The position numbers and the translations under genes are program-made. Of a stretch of DNA of 5,741 nt, positions 1 through 5,576 are shown piece after piece (position 1 is the first letter of the stretch; every line of letters starts with the position of its first letter). The notes beneath the pieces were generated by a model that worked only from the letters and a program-made list of their open reading frames with translations, searched no databases and was not told the DNA's origin. The DNA lies in contig PQAQ01000114.1 of assembly GCA_003105305.1 (NCBI GenBank), forward strand, positions 1 to 5,741, in the 5' to 3' direction. The DNA comes from Candidatus Methylomirabilota bacterium (GTDB taxonomy: Bacteria > Methylomirabilota > Methylomirabilia > Methylomirabilales > Methylomirabilaceae).

Positions 1-1
1 C

Positions 2-64
2 GTGAATTGGGAAGTCGAAAAGCTTTACGGCGTAAAAGGCTTAGGCTCATTTAGCGAATTCTAG
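2..64 (+). CDS. Possible C-terminal tail of an unidentified plus-strand gene (partial)
   Basis: Reading from base 2, the plus strand is open for 20 codons from the window edge to a TAG at 62-64. The peptide is VNWEVEKLYGVKGLGSFSEF, a mixed hydrophobic and charged composition that could belong to a real protein end. The other plus frame I checked (from base 1) also closes within this stretch. I do not recognise the family. If real, the gene would converge on the minus-strand genes to its right, and the strong hairpin at 275-312 would lie between the two transcription units. An open stretch of 20 codons is easily produced by chance, so this is a weak call. Confidence 0.25.
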   Translation: MNWEVEKLYGVKGLGSFSEF

Positions 65-274
65 CCGCGCGTTGGTGATGGATTGAGGGACTCCAGCAAA
101 TAATGGTCTTACGCCTAGCGCGCTATTTCACGATGCCCAATCCCGGCTGAACCTGCAAGCCGCATAGGACTTGCGGGTTGCGGAATCGGCGTCCGGTCAC
201 GCCATCGACCACCAAGTGAAGCCCCGTAAAGCGGCGTAACTCTCGATTATACAGAAACAACCATATTGCTGAAA
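65..274. other. Intergenic stretch without a confident gene
   Basis: No convincing coding region is visible here. The stretch contains a 10-bp palindrome (TAGCGCGCTA, 116-125). It also has an imperfect hairpin pairing 152-159 with 170-177 (8 bp with one wobble) and a short hairpin pairing 188-192 with 199-203. On the minus strand a perfect TATAAT lies at 246-251 but has no recognisable -35 box 16-18 bp upstream. A minus-strand frame ending in TAG at 123-125 is open leftwards from the hairpin region. From a GTG at 210-212 it would encode 29 residues that I cannot assign. The stretch may be a decayed gene or a convergent intergenic spacer. Confidence 0.5.
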
Positions 275-312
275 CGAAGGGCCGGGCGAGTGTACAACCG
301 CCCGGCCCTTCG
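275..312 (-). terminator. Strong hairpin, probable terminator of the zinc-ribbon gene
   Basis: Bases 275-288 and 299-312 are perfectly complementary, giving a 14-bp GC-rich stem with a 10-nt loop (289-298). It lies 39 bp past the stop codon of the zinc-ribbon gene at 352. Read on the minus strand the stem is followed by only TTTC, a short and interrupted U tract; on the plus strand no T-run follows. It is therefore a better terminator for the minus strand than for the plus, though not a textbook one. It could also serve as a barrier between convergent genes. Confidence 0.65.
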
Positions 313-351
313 CGTAAGTCGATAACGACAGGCTATTGAGATTGACCTATC

Positions 352-642
352 TCATGCGGCGCCGGATCGTTTGGCCACAAAGCAAGACTTGCAGAAGACC
401 GGTTTGTCGAGAATCGGCTTGAACGGAACGGAAGTCTGCTGGCCACAAGCCGAGCACACGACCTCATACTCCTGGCGGGGGCCTCCATGGCCGCCTACCC
501 CTTTACGTACCGACTTGCAGCTCTTGCACCGTTTCGGCTCATTCATGAACCCTTTTTGCGCATAAAACTCCTGCTCGCCCGCGGTGAAAGTAAACTGCTG
601 CCCACAATCAACACACGTCAGTGACTTATCCTGGAATGCCAT
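352..642 (-). CDS. Double zinc-ribbon protein with CxxC-x17-CxxC domain
   Basis: This 96-residue protein has four CxxC pairs, at Cys10/13, Cys39/42, Cys63/66 and Cys84/87. The C-terminal half has exactly 17 residues between its CxxC pairs, matching the family named CxxC-x17-CxxC. The N-terminal half resembles the family described as a probable zinc-ribbon domain. Both halves begin C-x-x-C-G-Q-Q and end C-K-S-C, which suggests internal duplication with a longer loop in the first half. Each half should bind one structural zinc. There is no signal peptide or membrane segment, so it is probably cytoplasmic. The molecular role is not established; nucleic-acid or protein binding is a guess from the fold. 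The ATG is preceded by AGGAGG six bases upstream, which settles the start. The gene begins 127 bp after the AcuC-like gene ends, and a strong hairpin follows its stop. It may be transcribed separately. Confidence 0.9.
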   Translation of the reverse strand: MAFQDKSLTCVDCGQQFTFTAGEQEFYAQKGFMNEPKRCKSCKSVRKGVGGHGGPRQEYEVVCSACGQQTSVPFKPILDKPVFCKSCFVAKRSGAA

Positions 643-648
643 TGGCTG

Positions 649-654
649 CCTCCT
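649..654 (-). promoter_or_regulatory. Shine-Dalgarno of the zinc-ribbon gene
   Basis: The minus strand reads AGGAGG here, six bases before the ATG at 640-642. It is a consensus ribosome binding site and supports this start codon for the short gene. Confidence 0.85.
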
Positions 655-769
655 GCCAAACCGAAACCTGTTGTTACCCAGTTTTTATGCTGTAACGCTC
701 CCCCGACCGCCGTTCCTCACGCCTCTACCGTTGTCTCGTCATAGGCCCCCTCCCTACAAAGTTCCACCA

Positions 770-1909
770 TTAGATACCGTGCCGCGGAAATACCGACCGC
801 CTGAGAACGTCCACCGTTTGTCGGGCATCCTCCCAGGCGTCTGCCTTCGCCGTCCCCTCAATGACGGCAGGGGCATCAATAAATGCCGTATCGTTCCAGT
901 CGATCTCCTGGTGCCGAGCCAGGAAGGATGTTGGGAGCGAGGCCGGCGGTTCACGATCATTCATGATCGCCCAGGTCGCCGTCCAGGCGCGCGCGACGTT
1001 CCGGAGATCATAGCCGCCTCCGCCGAGCGCGACCCATCGACCAGACAGATCTTTCAGCCGCCGAACCGCCTGAACGAACGCCCCAAGGCTGATCCCGATG
1101 TGAGAGAGAGGATCGGTCCGATGGGCATCGATACCAAGCTGCGTCACCAGGATATCGGGTTGAAAGGCCGCGACAAGAGGCGGGATCACTTCATTGAAAC
1201 ACCAGAGAAAGATCTCGTCGTCCGCTGAGGGCGGCAGGGGAATATTCACTGCGTACCCCTCCCCCTTTCCTTCACCGATTTCCCCAACAAACCCGGTGCC
1301 CGGAAATAGGGTGTGGCCGCTCTCGTGGATTGAACACGTCAGGACTTGATCCGTATCGTAAAAAGCCCACTGGACACCATCGCCATGGTGCGCGTCGATG
1401 TCCACGTACGCGACTCGATGCCCCCGTCGGCACAGGTCGGCGATGATCAACGCCGCATCGTTAATGTAACAAAATCCTGACGCCCGTCCCGGGGCGGCGT
1501 GATGAAGACCCCCGGAGATATTGAACGCGCTCCTCACCTTCCCGGATTCTACCAGGCGCATGGCGTGCAGTGACGCGCCAGCCACCAGCGCCGACCACCG
1601 ATAGATTCCGGGAAGGATCGGGTTATCGGGGGTGCCGAGACCGTACCGGAATGCGTCCGCTGGAGCGTGCCCGCCATCAGCCATCCTGAGAATCTTGAGG
1701 TAGTCAGGCTTCAGAAACTCCAGAAGTTCGTCGGTCGTGGCGGGTTCAGGTTCGACAAAGCAGGCTGACGGGAGGGACCGTAACTCACAAGCGCTGATCA
1801 GATCATAGGTGAGCCCAAGCCGCTCATTACGCAGGGGATGCCCCGGTCCGTAGTCAAAATCGAGGAACCGCGGAGAGTAAATAAATGCTGTCCTCAGCCC
1901 TGAAGACAT
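770..1909 (-). CDS. AcuC-like histone deacetylase family protein (class I HDAC fold)
   Basis: This 379-residue protein has the arginase/deacetylase fold signature of AcuC and class I HDACs. The N-terminus carries the GPGHP motif (21-25). GGLHHA (133-138) supplies the paired active-site histidines His136 and His137. DIDAHHGDGVQ (170-180) provides zinc ligands Asp172 and His174. QLGIDAHRTDPL (257-268) provides the third ligand, Asp261. LGGGGYDL (295-302) provides the transition-state tyrosine Tyr300. All key residues are present, so it should be an active zinc-dependent deacylase in the cytoplasm. Bacterial relatives act on acetylated proteins (AcuC on acetyl-CoA synthetase) or on small acetylated amines; the substrate here cannot be read from the sequence. 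The gene begins 49 bp after the moaC stop and is probably in the same operon. No Shine-Dalgarno precedes the ATG, but the family's conserved N-terminus begins only a few residues in, so the start is likely right. Confidence 0.93.
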   Translation of the reverse strand: MSSGLRTAFIYSPRFLDFDYGPGHPLRNERLGLTYDLISACELRSLPSACFVEPEPATTDELLEFLKPDYLKILRMADGGHAPADAFRYGLGTPDNPILPGIYRWSALVAGASLHAMRLVESGKVRSAFNISGGLHHAAPGRASGFCYINDAALIIADLCRRGHRVAYVDIDAHHGDGVQWAFYDTDQVLTCSIHESGHTLFPGTGFVGEIGEGKGEGYAVNIPLPPSADDEIFLWCFNEVIPPLVAAFQPDILVTQLGIDAHRTDPLSHIGISLGAFVQAVRRLKDLSGRWVALGGGGYDLRNVARAWTATWAIMNDREPPASLPTSFLARHQEIDWNDTAFIDAPAVIEGTAKADAWEDARQTVDVLRRSVFPRHGI

Positions 1910-1958
1910 CGTAAATGCCGTATGCGCGCCGTGGTCCTGAAACCCTTGCGGGAATCCC

Positions 1959-2456
1959 TCAGGCTCCGGTTCCGTTCTCGCCTCTCCGGCGATAGATTCC
2001 GCTCTTTCCCCCTGTCTTCCCGATCAGACGGATTGCGCCGATCACCATCTCCTTGTCCACCGCCTTGCACATATCATAGACGGTCAGGGCTGCCATCGCC
2101 ACGGCTGTCAGGGCCTCCATCTCCGCCCCGGTTCTCCCCGTCACCTTGATCCGTGATTCGATGTTCAGACGTCCTGTCTTCTCGGTCGGCATAAATTCGA
2201 CTTCAGCGCTGGAGAGGAGGAGGGGATGACAGAGGGGGATGAGATCAGGCACCCGTTTTGCCGCCATGAGCCCGGCGAGCCTGGCAGCCGCCAGGACATC
2301 GCCCTTCGGGACCCTCCCCTTCTCGATCATGCGAAGGGTCTCGGGCTGCATGGTGACGGTGCCTCTAGCCACGGCCTCCCGCCTGGTTTCGTCCTTCTCA
2401 CTGATATCGACCATGCGGGCGCGGCCGCGTCGATCGACGTGAGTCAGCCGCTTCAT
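1959..2456 (-). CDS. moaC: Cyclic pyranopterin monophosphate synthase MoaC
   Basis: MoaC converts the MoaA product 3',8-cyclo-7,8-dihydro-GTP into cyclic pyranopterin monophosphate, completing the first stage of molybdenum cofactor synthesis in the cytoplasm. The 165-residue length is normal for the family. The sequence follows MoaC from end to end: LTHVD (4-8), RMVDIS (14-19), KGDVLA (51-56), LIPLCHPL (72-79), GRTGAEMEALTAV (107-119) and YDMCKAVDK (127-135), then GGKSG near the C-terminus. The active-site residues Lys51, His77, Glu112, Asp128 and Lys131 are all present, so it should be functional. Its ATG overlaps the stop of the upstream DUF465 gene as ATGA and has no clear ribosome site of its own, which implies translational coupling. 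No moaA, moaD or moaE is visible in the window. The modABC genes lie directly upstream on the same strand. Confidence 0.97.
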   Translation of the reverse strand: MKRLTHVDRRGRARMVDISEKDETRREAVARGTVTMQPETLRMIEKGRVPKGDVLAAARLAGLMAAKRVPDLIPLCHPLLLSSAEVEFMPTEKTGRLNIESRIKVTGRTGAEMEALTAVAMAALTVYDMCKAVDKEMVIGAIRLIGKTGGKSGIYRRRGENGTGA

Positions 2457-2701
2457 TTTTGAGACGTGACCGGTGTGTGGTTGCGTCGGTACTGACGCAT
2501 AATCGTGTGCATCTGATCTTTGATGGTGAGCTTAACTTTCTGTAACTCCTTGCGCCTGCGCTCCTGCTCGCTTGTCAGGTAATAGATCCGGTCCAACTCG
2601 CTGATCTTCTGATCGAATTCTCGGTGCTTCTCGACCAGCCGCTGAAACTCCGGATTCTCCTCCCTGAGGCGAGCAAAGAGTTGTGCCTCAGTTTCCTCCA
2701 T
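2453..2701 (-). CDS. DUF465/YdcH-like small helical protein
   Basis: This 82-residue, highly charged protein matches the DUF465 (YdcH) family in length and pattern. An N-terminal helix carries the family-like N-P-E-F-x-x-L-x-x-x-H-x-x-F segment (16-29). A second helix rich in Lys, Arg and Glu then runs to about residue 70, predicting a helical hairpin or short coiled coil. It has no signal peptide, membrane segment or catalytic motif. The function of the family is not established. The start is certain: a full GAGGAGGT ribosome site lies five bases before the ATG. The stop overlaps the moaC start by four bases (ATGA), so the two proteins are probably made in related amounts. The position suggests, but does not show, a role linked to cofactor synthesis; a generic small protein that happens to drive moaC translation is equally possible. 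Confidence 0.88.
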   Translation of the reverse strand: MEETEAQLFARLREENPEFQRLVEKHREFDQKISELDRIYYLTSEQERRRKELQKVKLTIKDQMHTIMRQYRRNHTPVTSQK

Positions 2702-2704
2702 CTT

Positions 2705-2860
2705 TTACCTCCTCTCGGGTGGATTTTTGAGTACGATGGGAACGCCTCTTCGCTGCTGACACTGAACGCTGAACGACTCACGCCGGTGAGCGCCTCTCAG
2801 CGTCGACGGGCTGGACTGCTCGTGCGTAACGGCAAGCATCTGCTGTGAGGGGGATTTCAT
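2705..2860 (-). CDS. Possible 51-codon leader ORF upstream of DUF465-moaC
   Basis: An ATG at 2858-2860 opens a 51-codon frame that ends in TAA at 2705-2707, inside the Shine-Dalgarno of the DUF465 gene. The product is polar and basic, with clusters such as QQRRG and PPERR, and resembles no family I know. The predicted transcription start falls only about three bases before the ATG, so the message would be nearly leaderless. A GGTGG sequence upstream overlaps the -10 box and could not act as a ribosome site in that transcript, though it could in read-through from modC. Translation through the stop would carry ribosomes into the next gene's binding site. The frame also crosses a stable stem-loop, as a leader peptide might. 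It may equally be a chance open frame. Confidence 0.25.
   Translation of the reverse strand: MKSPSQQMLAVTHEQSSPSTLRGAHRRESFSVQCQQRRGVPIVLKNPPERR
2707..2714 (-). promoter_or_regulatory. Strong Shine-Dalgarno of the DUF465 gene
   Basis: The minus strand reads GAGGAGGT, five bases before the DUF465 ATG at 2699-2701. It is the strongest ribosome site in the window and, through the ATGA overlap, probably also drives moaC translation. The TAA of the small upstream frame lies at its 3' edge. Confidence 0.88.
2762..2775. repeat. Perfect 7-bp tandem repeat in the leader
   Basis: CTGAACG occurs twice in tandem (2762-2768 and 2769-2775). The second copy overlaps the descending arm of the leader stem-loop, so only one copy at a time can pair with the other arm at full length. 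This could be a slippage product or allow two alternative pairings. Confidence 0.6.
2766..2803 (-). promoter_or_regulatory. Two-tier stem-loop in the DUF465-moaC leader RNA
   Basis: An outer 7-bp perfect stem pairs 2766-2772 with 2797-2803. An inner 5-bp perfect stem pairs 2777-2781 with 2786-2790 around a 4-nt loop, and an internal loop of 4 and 6 nt separates the two. It lies in the untranslated leader about 60 nt downstream of the predicted transcription start and about 65 nt before the DUF465 start codon. Molybdenum cofactor riboswitches are known ahead of moa and mod genes, but I cannot match this stem to that consensus by eye. The structure is real as base pairing; regulatory function is inference. 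Confidence 0.45.
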
Positions 2861-2869
2861 TTTGATTCC

Positions 2870-2898
2870 ACCCTACCCGACCATCGAATGAAAGTCAA
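2870..2898 (-). promoter_or_regulatory. Sigma70-like promoter for the DUF465-moaC-acuC genes
   Basis: On the minus strand TTGACT (2893-2898) is followed, after a 17-bp spacer, by TAGGGT (2870-2875). The -35 box matches five of six consensus positions. The -10 box matches three, but these are the important first, second and last bases. It sits about 12 bp past the modC stop codon and points at the DUF465 gene, giving a leader of about 160 nt. It would let moaC be expressed apart from the mod operon. Confidence 0.55.
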
Positions 2899-2910
2899 GG
2901 ACAAAAACCC

Positions 2911-4038
2911 TCAGGCGCATCGGATGACATGGGGAGCAGTGGCTTCTGATTCCGGGGAAAGCAGGTGAAGACGGTCCGGCGGCAACGATAGCCAGACCTC
3001 CTTTCCCACGTAAAGCGCCATCAGGTCGTGCAGTCGGCTTCGGACCTGAACCTCCAAGTCGTACTTCCCCCACTCCTCTCCATCGATGAGGCTGACGAAG
3101 AGCAGGTAATCGAGACCGCGCCCCAATTCGTGAACGATCCGGCCTCGCAGCAAGTTGACCCGCGGCTCCGCCCTGTTCGGCCACACCAACCTGATATCCT
3201 CCGGTCGAATGCAATACTCCACCTCACCGGGCGCCATCTGTCCAGGGTCCGCGATCCGTAAATGATGCCCTCGCCAGACGATGTCCCAATGGCCATCATG
3301 GCCGCAACGCGCGATCCCCCGCAGGATGTTCTTTGCGCCGGTATGCTCGGCAACGCGCCTCGTGCGCGGTTCGTGGAGCACCTCCTCCCGACTGCCCATT
3401 TGCAGCACCTCACCCCCGTCGATAATCGCGATGGTGGACGCCATCAGATACGCTTCCTGCAAGTCGTGCGTCACAAGCAGGACAGTTCCCCGATAGTCAG
3501 CCAGCATCTGGAGCAGCTCCTGGCGGAGCGTCTCGCGGACGGCCGGATCGAGGGCGGAGAACGGCTCGTCCAACAGCAGGATCTCGGGACGGCCGATCAG
3601 GGCGCGTCCCAGAGCCACGCGCTGCCGCTGTCCGCCGGAGAGTTGATGCGGATAATACTGCCCGAACGCCTCCAGCCGCAGAAGATGCAGCATCTCCTCA
3701 ACCCGGTCAGCCGCATCATCCCTGGACGTCCCTCGCGCCAGCCCGAACGAGAGATTCCCGGATACCGTCTTGTGTGGAAACAGCGCATATTCCTGGAAGA
3801 CGAGACCCACGTGTCGCAGGTGGGGGGCGAGATCAATTCCGGCGTCCGCGTCAAAGACGGTCCGACCGTTGATGCGAATCGTCCCGGAGGCCGGCGTGAT
3901 CAGGCCGGCGATGGCCAGGAGCGTCAGGCTTTTGCCCGAACCCGACGGGCCGTAGAGGGCCGCAATCTCATCACCGATCACAAGCTGGGTTCGCAGGCGA
4001 AATCCGGTTAGTCGCGTATCAAGCGCAAGCTCCAGCAT
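2911..4038 (-). CDS. modC: Molybdate ABC transporter ATP-binding protein ModC
   Basis: This 375-residue ATPase would power molybdate import from the cytoplasmic face of ModB. Visible motifs, in order, are Walker A GPSGSGKS (30-37), Q-loop Gln82 in VFQEYALFPH, signature LSGGQ (133-137), Walker B ILLLDEP (153-159), D-loop SALD (161-164) and switch His191. A C-terminal accessory domain follows from about residue 235. It includes a CIRPEDIRLV segment (276-285) typical of TOBE domains, which in ModC-type ATPases can bind oxyanion and regulate transport. The frame is open upstream to an ATG near 4299, but that part overlaps modB out of frame. The chosen ATG (4036-4038) forms a TGATG overlap with the modB stop and aligns with the family start; an AAGG lies about ten bases upstream. 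The domain alone could suit sulfate, iron or polyamine importers; the modA and modB neighbours decide for molybdate, with tungstate possible. Confidence 0.93.
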   Translation of the reverse strand: MLELALDTRLTGFRLRTQLVIGDEIAALYGPSGSGKSLTLLAIAGLITPASGTIRINGRTVFDADAGIDLAPHLRHVGLVFQEYALFPHKTVSGNLSFGLARGTSRDDAADRVEEMLHLLRLEAFGQYYPHQLSGGQRQRVALGRALIGRPEILLLDEPFSALDPAVRETLRQELLQMLADYRGTVLLVTHDLQEAYLMASTIAIIDGGEVLQMGSREEVLHEPRTRRVAEHTGAKNILRGIARCGHDGHWDIVWRGHHLRIADPGQMAPGEVEYCIRPEDIRLVWPNRAEPRVNLLRGRIVHELGRGLDYLLFVSLIDGEEWGKYDLEVQVRSRLHDLMALYVGKEVWLSLPPDRLHLLSPESEATAPHVIRCA

Positions 4039-4700
4039 CAGTATTTGACCTTCGTCATCCGTCCGACCAATACGAGGATCAGCAGCACAGCGGCCGTCGC
4101 CAGGATCGACAGGGCATTCGCCTCCTGCGGTTGATTGGACTGAACCGCGTCGTAGATCGCAAGGGCAAGCGTCTGGGTCCGTCCGGGAATGCTCCCGGCG
4201 ATCATCAACGTAATGCCGAACTCGCCCATGGCCCTGGCAAACGCCAGGATCGATCCGGCCAGGATGCCCCGCCACGCCAGCGGCAGCGTAATGGTGCATA
4301 ACACAATCAGGGTCGGTTTGAACGTCCGACCCGCATCCTCGATCCGGCGGTCGATCCCTTCAAATGCCCCTTGGCTGGCCTTGATAAAGAGCGGTAGGGC
4401 CGCAATGGTCGAGGCGAGGACAGCGGCCTTCCAGGTAAAGATCAGGCCGATATTCAACGTCTGGTCGAGGAAATATCCTATGGGCCCTTGCCGGCCAACC
4501 AGCAGCAGCAGGTAGTAGCCGGTTACAGTAGGCGGCAGGATCAGCGGGATCATCACGATCGATTCCAGTACCGCCCTGCCAGGAAAGCGGCCACGCGCCA
4601 ACAGCCAGGCGATTGGCGTCCCAATGACGAGCGTGACGACCGTGGCCAGACCGGCGATCTTCAACGATAGGAGCAAGGGTGACAGCGGAATCTGTGTCAT
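4038..4700 (-). CDS. modB: Molybdate ABC transporter permease ModB
   Basis: This 220-residue inner-membrane protein forms the translocation channel. It has about five to six hydrophobic segments, around residues 9-34, 45-69, 85-105, 130-152 and 196-213, with a shorter one near 158-170. The ModB-like LPPTVTGYYLL lies at 55-65. The cytoplasmic EAA-type coupling loop runs from Glu121 to Pro140, with Gly124 and a final T-L-P, and contacts ModC. The ARAMGEFG (155-162) and IPGRTQTL (171-178) segments are characteristic of molybdate permeases. Length is normal for the family. The stop overlaps the modC start (TGATG). The gene begins 47 bp after modA with only a weak ribosome site (GGGC), so its translation may depend on upstream ribosomes. 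A small 5-bp hairpin (4718-4722 with 4730-4734) lies in the gap. The whole protein looks intact. Confidence 0.95.
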   Translation of the reverse strand: MTQIPLSPLLLSLKIAGLATVVTLVIGTPIAWLLARGRFPGRAVLESIVMIPLILPPTVTGYYLLLLVGRQGPIGYFLDQTLNIGLIFTWKAAVLASTIAALPLFIKASQGAFEGIDRRIEDAGRTFKPTLIVLCTITLPLAWRGILAGSILAFARAMGEFGITLMIAGSIPGRTQTLALAIYDAVQSNQPQEANALSILATAAVLLILVLVGRMTKVKY

Positions 4701-4747
4701 AGCTGCCCATTTACGATACGAGACACTCCCTCGTCCTGATCGCCCCC

Positions 4748-5557
4748 TCAGCGCGCCACGGTCTTCGACGACGGCAGAAATCCGTGGGCCTTCAAAATCT
4801 GTTGTCCGACCTCGCCCAACGCCACATTCACAAAGGCTCCGGCGAGCGTGGGCTGCTGCGAGGCCTTCACCACGGCGATCGGATACCGGATAGGCGGCGC
4901 ACTCCCCTCCGGCGCGACAGCGACGACGCGGACCGCCCTACCGGCGCTCTGCGCGTCGGTAGCGTACACCAGACCGGCATCAACCTCGCCGCGCGCAACA
5001 TAGGTCAGGGTCTGACGCACGTTCGCGGCCAAGAGCAGCTTTGGTTGGAGGATATCCCACAAACCCAGGCTCGTCAAGATCGCCTGAGCGTACTGACCGG
5101 CCGGAACAGTCCGCGGATTGCCGATGGCGATCAGTTTGACCTCCGGCTTGGTCAGGTCCTTGAAGGTGAGAAGATGAGACGGAGAAGTCGCGGGTGCGGC
5201 CAGGACAACGACGTTCACGGCGAGGGTATGCCGGGTTGCCGAAAGGATGAGGCCCTTTGATTCCAGTTCGTCCATCTGTTTCGACGCCGCGGAGACAAAC
5301 ACATCCACCGGCGCGCCCTGCTCGATCTGCTGCTGCAACACGCCGGACGCGCCCAGATTGAAGGCCACCTTCACGTCCGAATGGTCGTGTTCAAATCGCG
5401 CGCCGATCTCCTGCAACGGCTCCTTCAGGCTGATCGCGGCGGACACCAGCAACTCGCGCTTCTCCGCCGCGGACGCGCCGGTGAGCCACGCAACGACCAC
5501 CAAGAGGCCCAACAGCCAACTACACTTCCATAGGGGTATCTTTTGCTTGTTGCGCAC
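4748..5557 (-). CDS. modA: Periplasmic molybdate-binding protein ModA
   Basis: ModA captures molybdate (or tungstate) in the periplasm and delivers it to ModBC. The 269-residue precursor starts with a basic segment and a hydrophobic core (about 13-26), followed by GASA-A, a good signal peptidase I site after residue 30. The oxyanion ligands known from Escherichia coli ModA have matching positions: Ser43 in AAISL, Ser71 in GASG, Ala153 in VPAG, Val180 and Tyr198. The Ala-to-Val (27) and Val-to-Tyr (18) spacings equal those of the E. coli protein. GAPVDVFVSAA (81-91) and GEVDAGLVYATDA (190-202) are further family segments. The start codon is GTG (5555-5557), with GGTGGAG seven bases upstream. 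The gene follows the porin stop by 19 bp, so the two are almost certainly cotranscribed. Ligand discrimination between molybdate and tungstate cannot be read directly. Confidence 0.96.
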   Translation of the reverse strand: MRNKQKIPLWKCSWLLGLLVVVAWLTGASAAEKRELLVSAAISLKEPLQEIGARFEHDHSDVKVAFNLGASGVLQQQIEQGAPVDVFVSAASKQMDELESKGLILSATRHTLAVNVVVLAAPATSPSHLLTFKDLTKPEVKLIAIGNPRTVPAGQYAQAILTSLGLWDILQPKLLLAANVRQTLTYVARGEVDAGLVYATDAQSAGRAVRVVAVAPEGSAPPIRYPIAVVKASQQPTLAGAFVNVALGEVGQQILKAHGFLPSSKTVAR

Positions 5558-5564
5558 TGGGCGA

Positions 5565-5571
5565 CTCCACC
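5565..5571 (-). promoter_or_regulatory. Ribosome binding site deciding the GTG start of modA
   Basis: The minus strand reads GGTGGAG, seven bases before the GTG at 5555-5557. There is no in-frame ATG close by, so this site supports GTG as the real start. It lies between the porin stop and modA. Confidence 0.7.
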
Positions 5572-5576
5572 GGCGA

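Noticed and set aside
275..330. Extension of the minus-strand left-edge frame through the hairpin
   Set aside because: The frame stays open because the GC-rich palindrome has no stops. The resulting peptide looks like a translated inverted repeat and not a protein.
655..769. Promoter for the zinc-ribbon gene
   Set aside because: An AT-rich CATAAAAA stretch is present on the minus strand, but no acceptable -35 box lies 16-18 bp upstream, so I do not call it.
584..1228. Long plus-strand open frame of 214 codons
   Set aside because: Most of it is antisense to the clearly conserved AcuC-like gene. Its protein is arginine- and proline-rich low-complexity sequence without a recognisable domain.
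2901..2925. Possible terminator after modC: a run of five U on the minus strand at 2903-2907
   Set aside because: No stable stem can be formed immediately before the U run, so transcription from the mod genes may well continue into the DUF465-moaC genes.
3262..4011. Plus-strand open frame of 249 codons
   Set aside because: It lies entirely antisense to modC and reflects the GC-rich codon pattern of that gene. No family motifs are visible.
4039..4299. Upstream extension of the modC frame to an ATG near 4299
   Set aside because: It overlaps the coding sequence of modB in another frame and lacks ATPase family sequence. The ATG at 4036-4038 in the TGATG overlap matches the ModC N-terminus.
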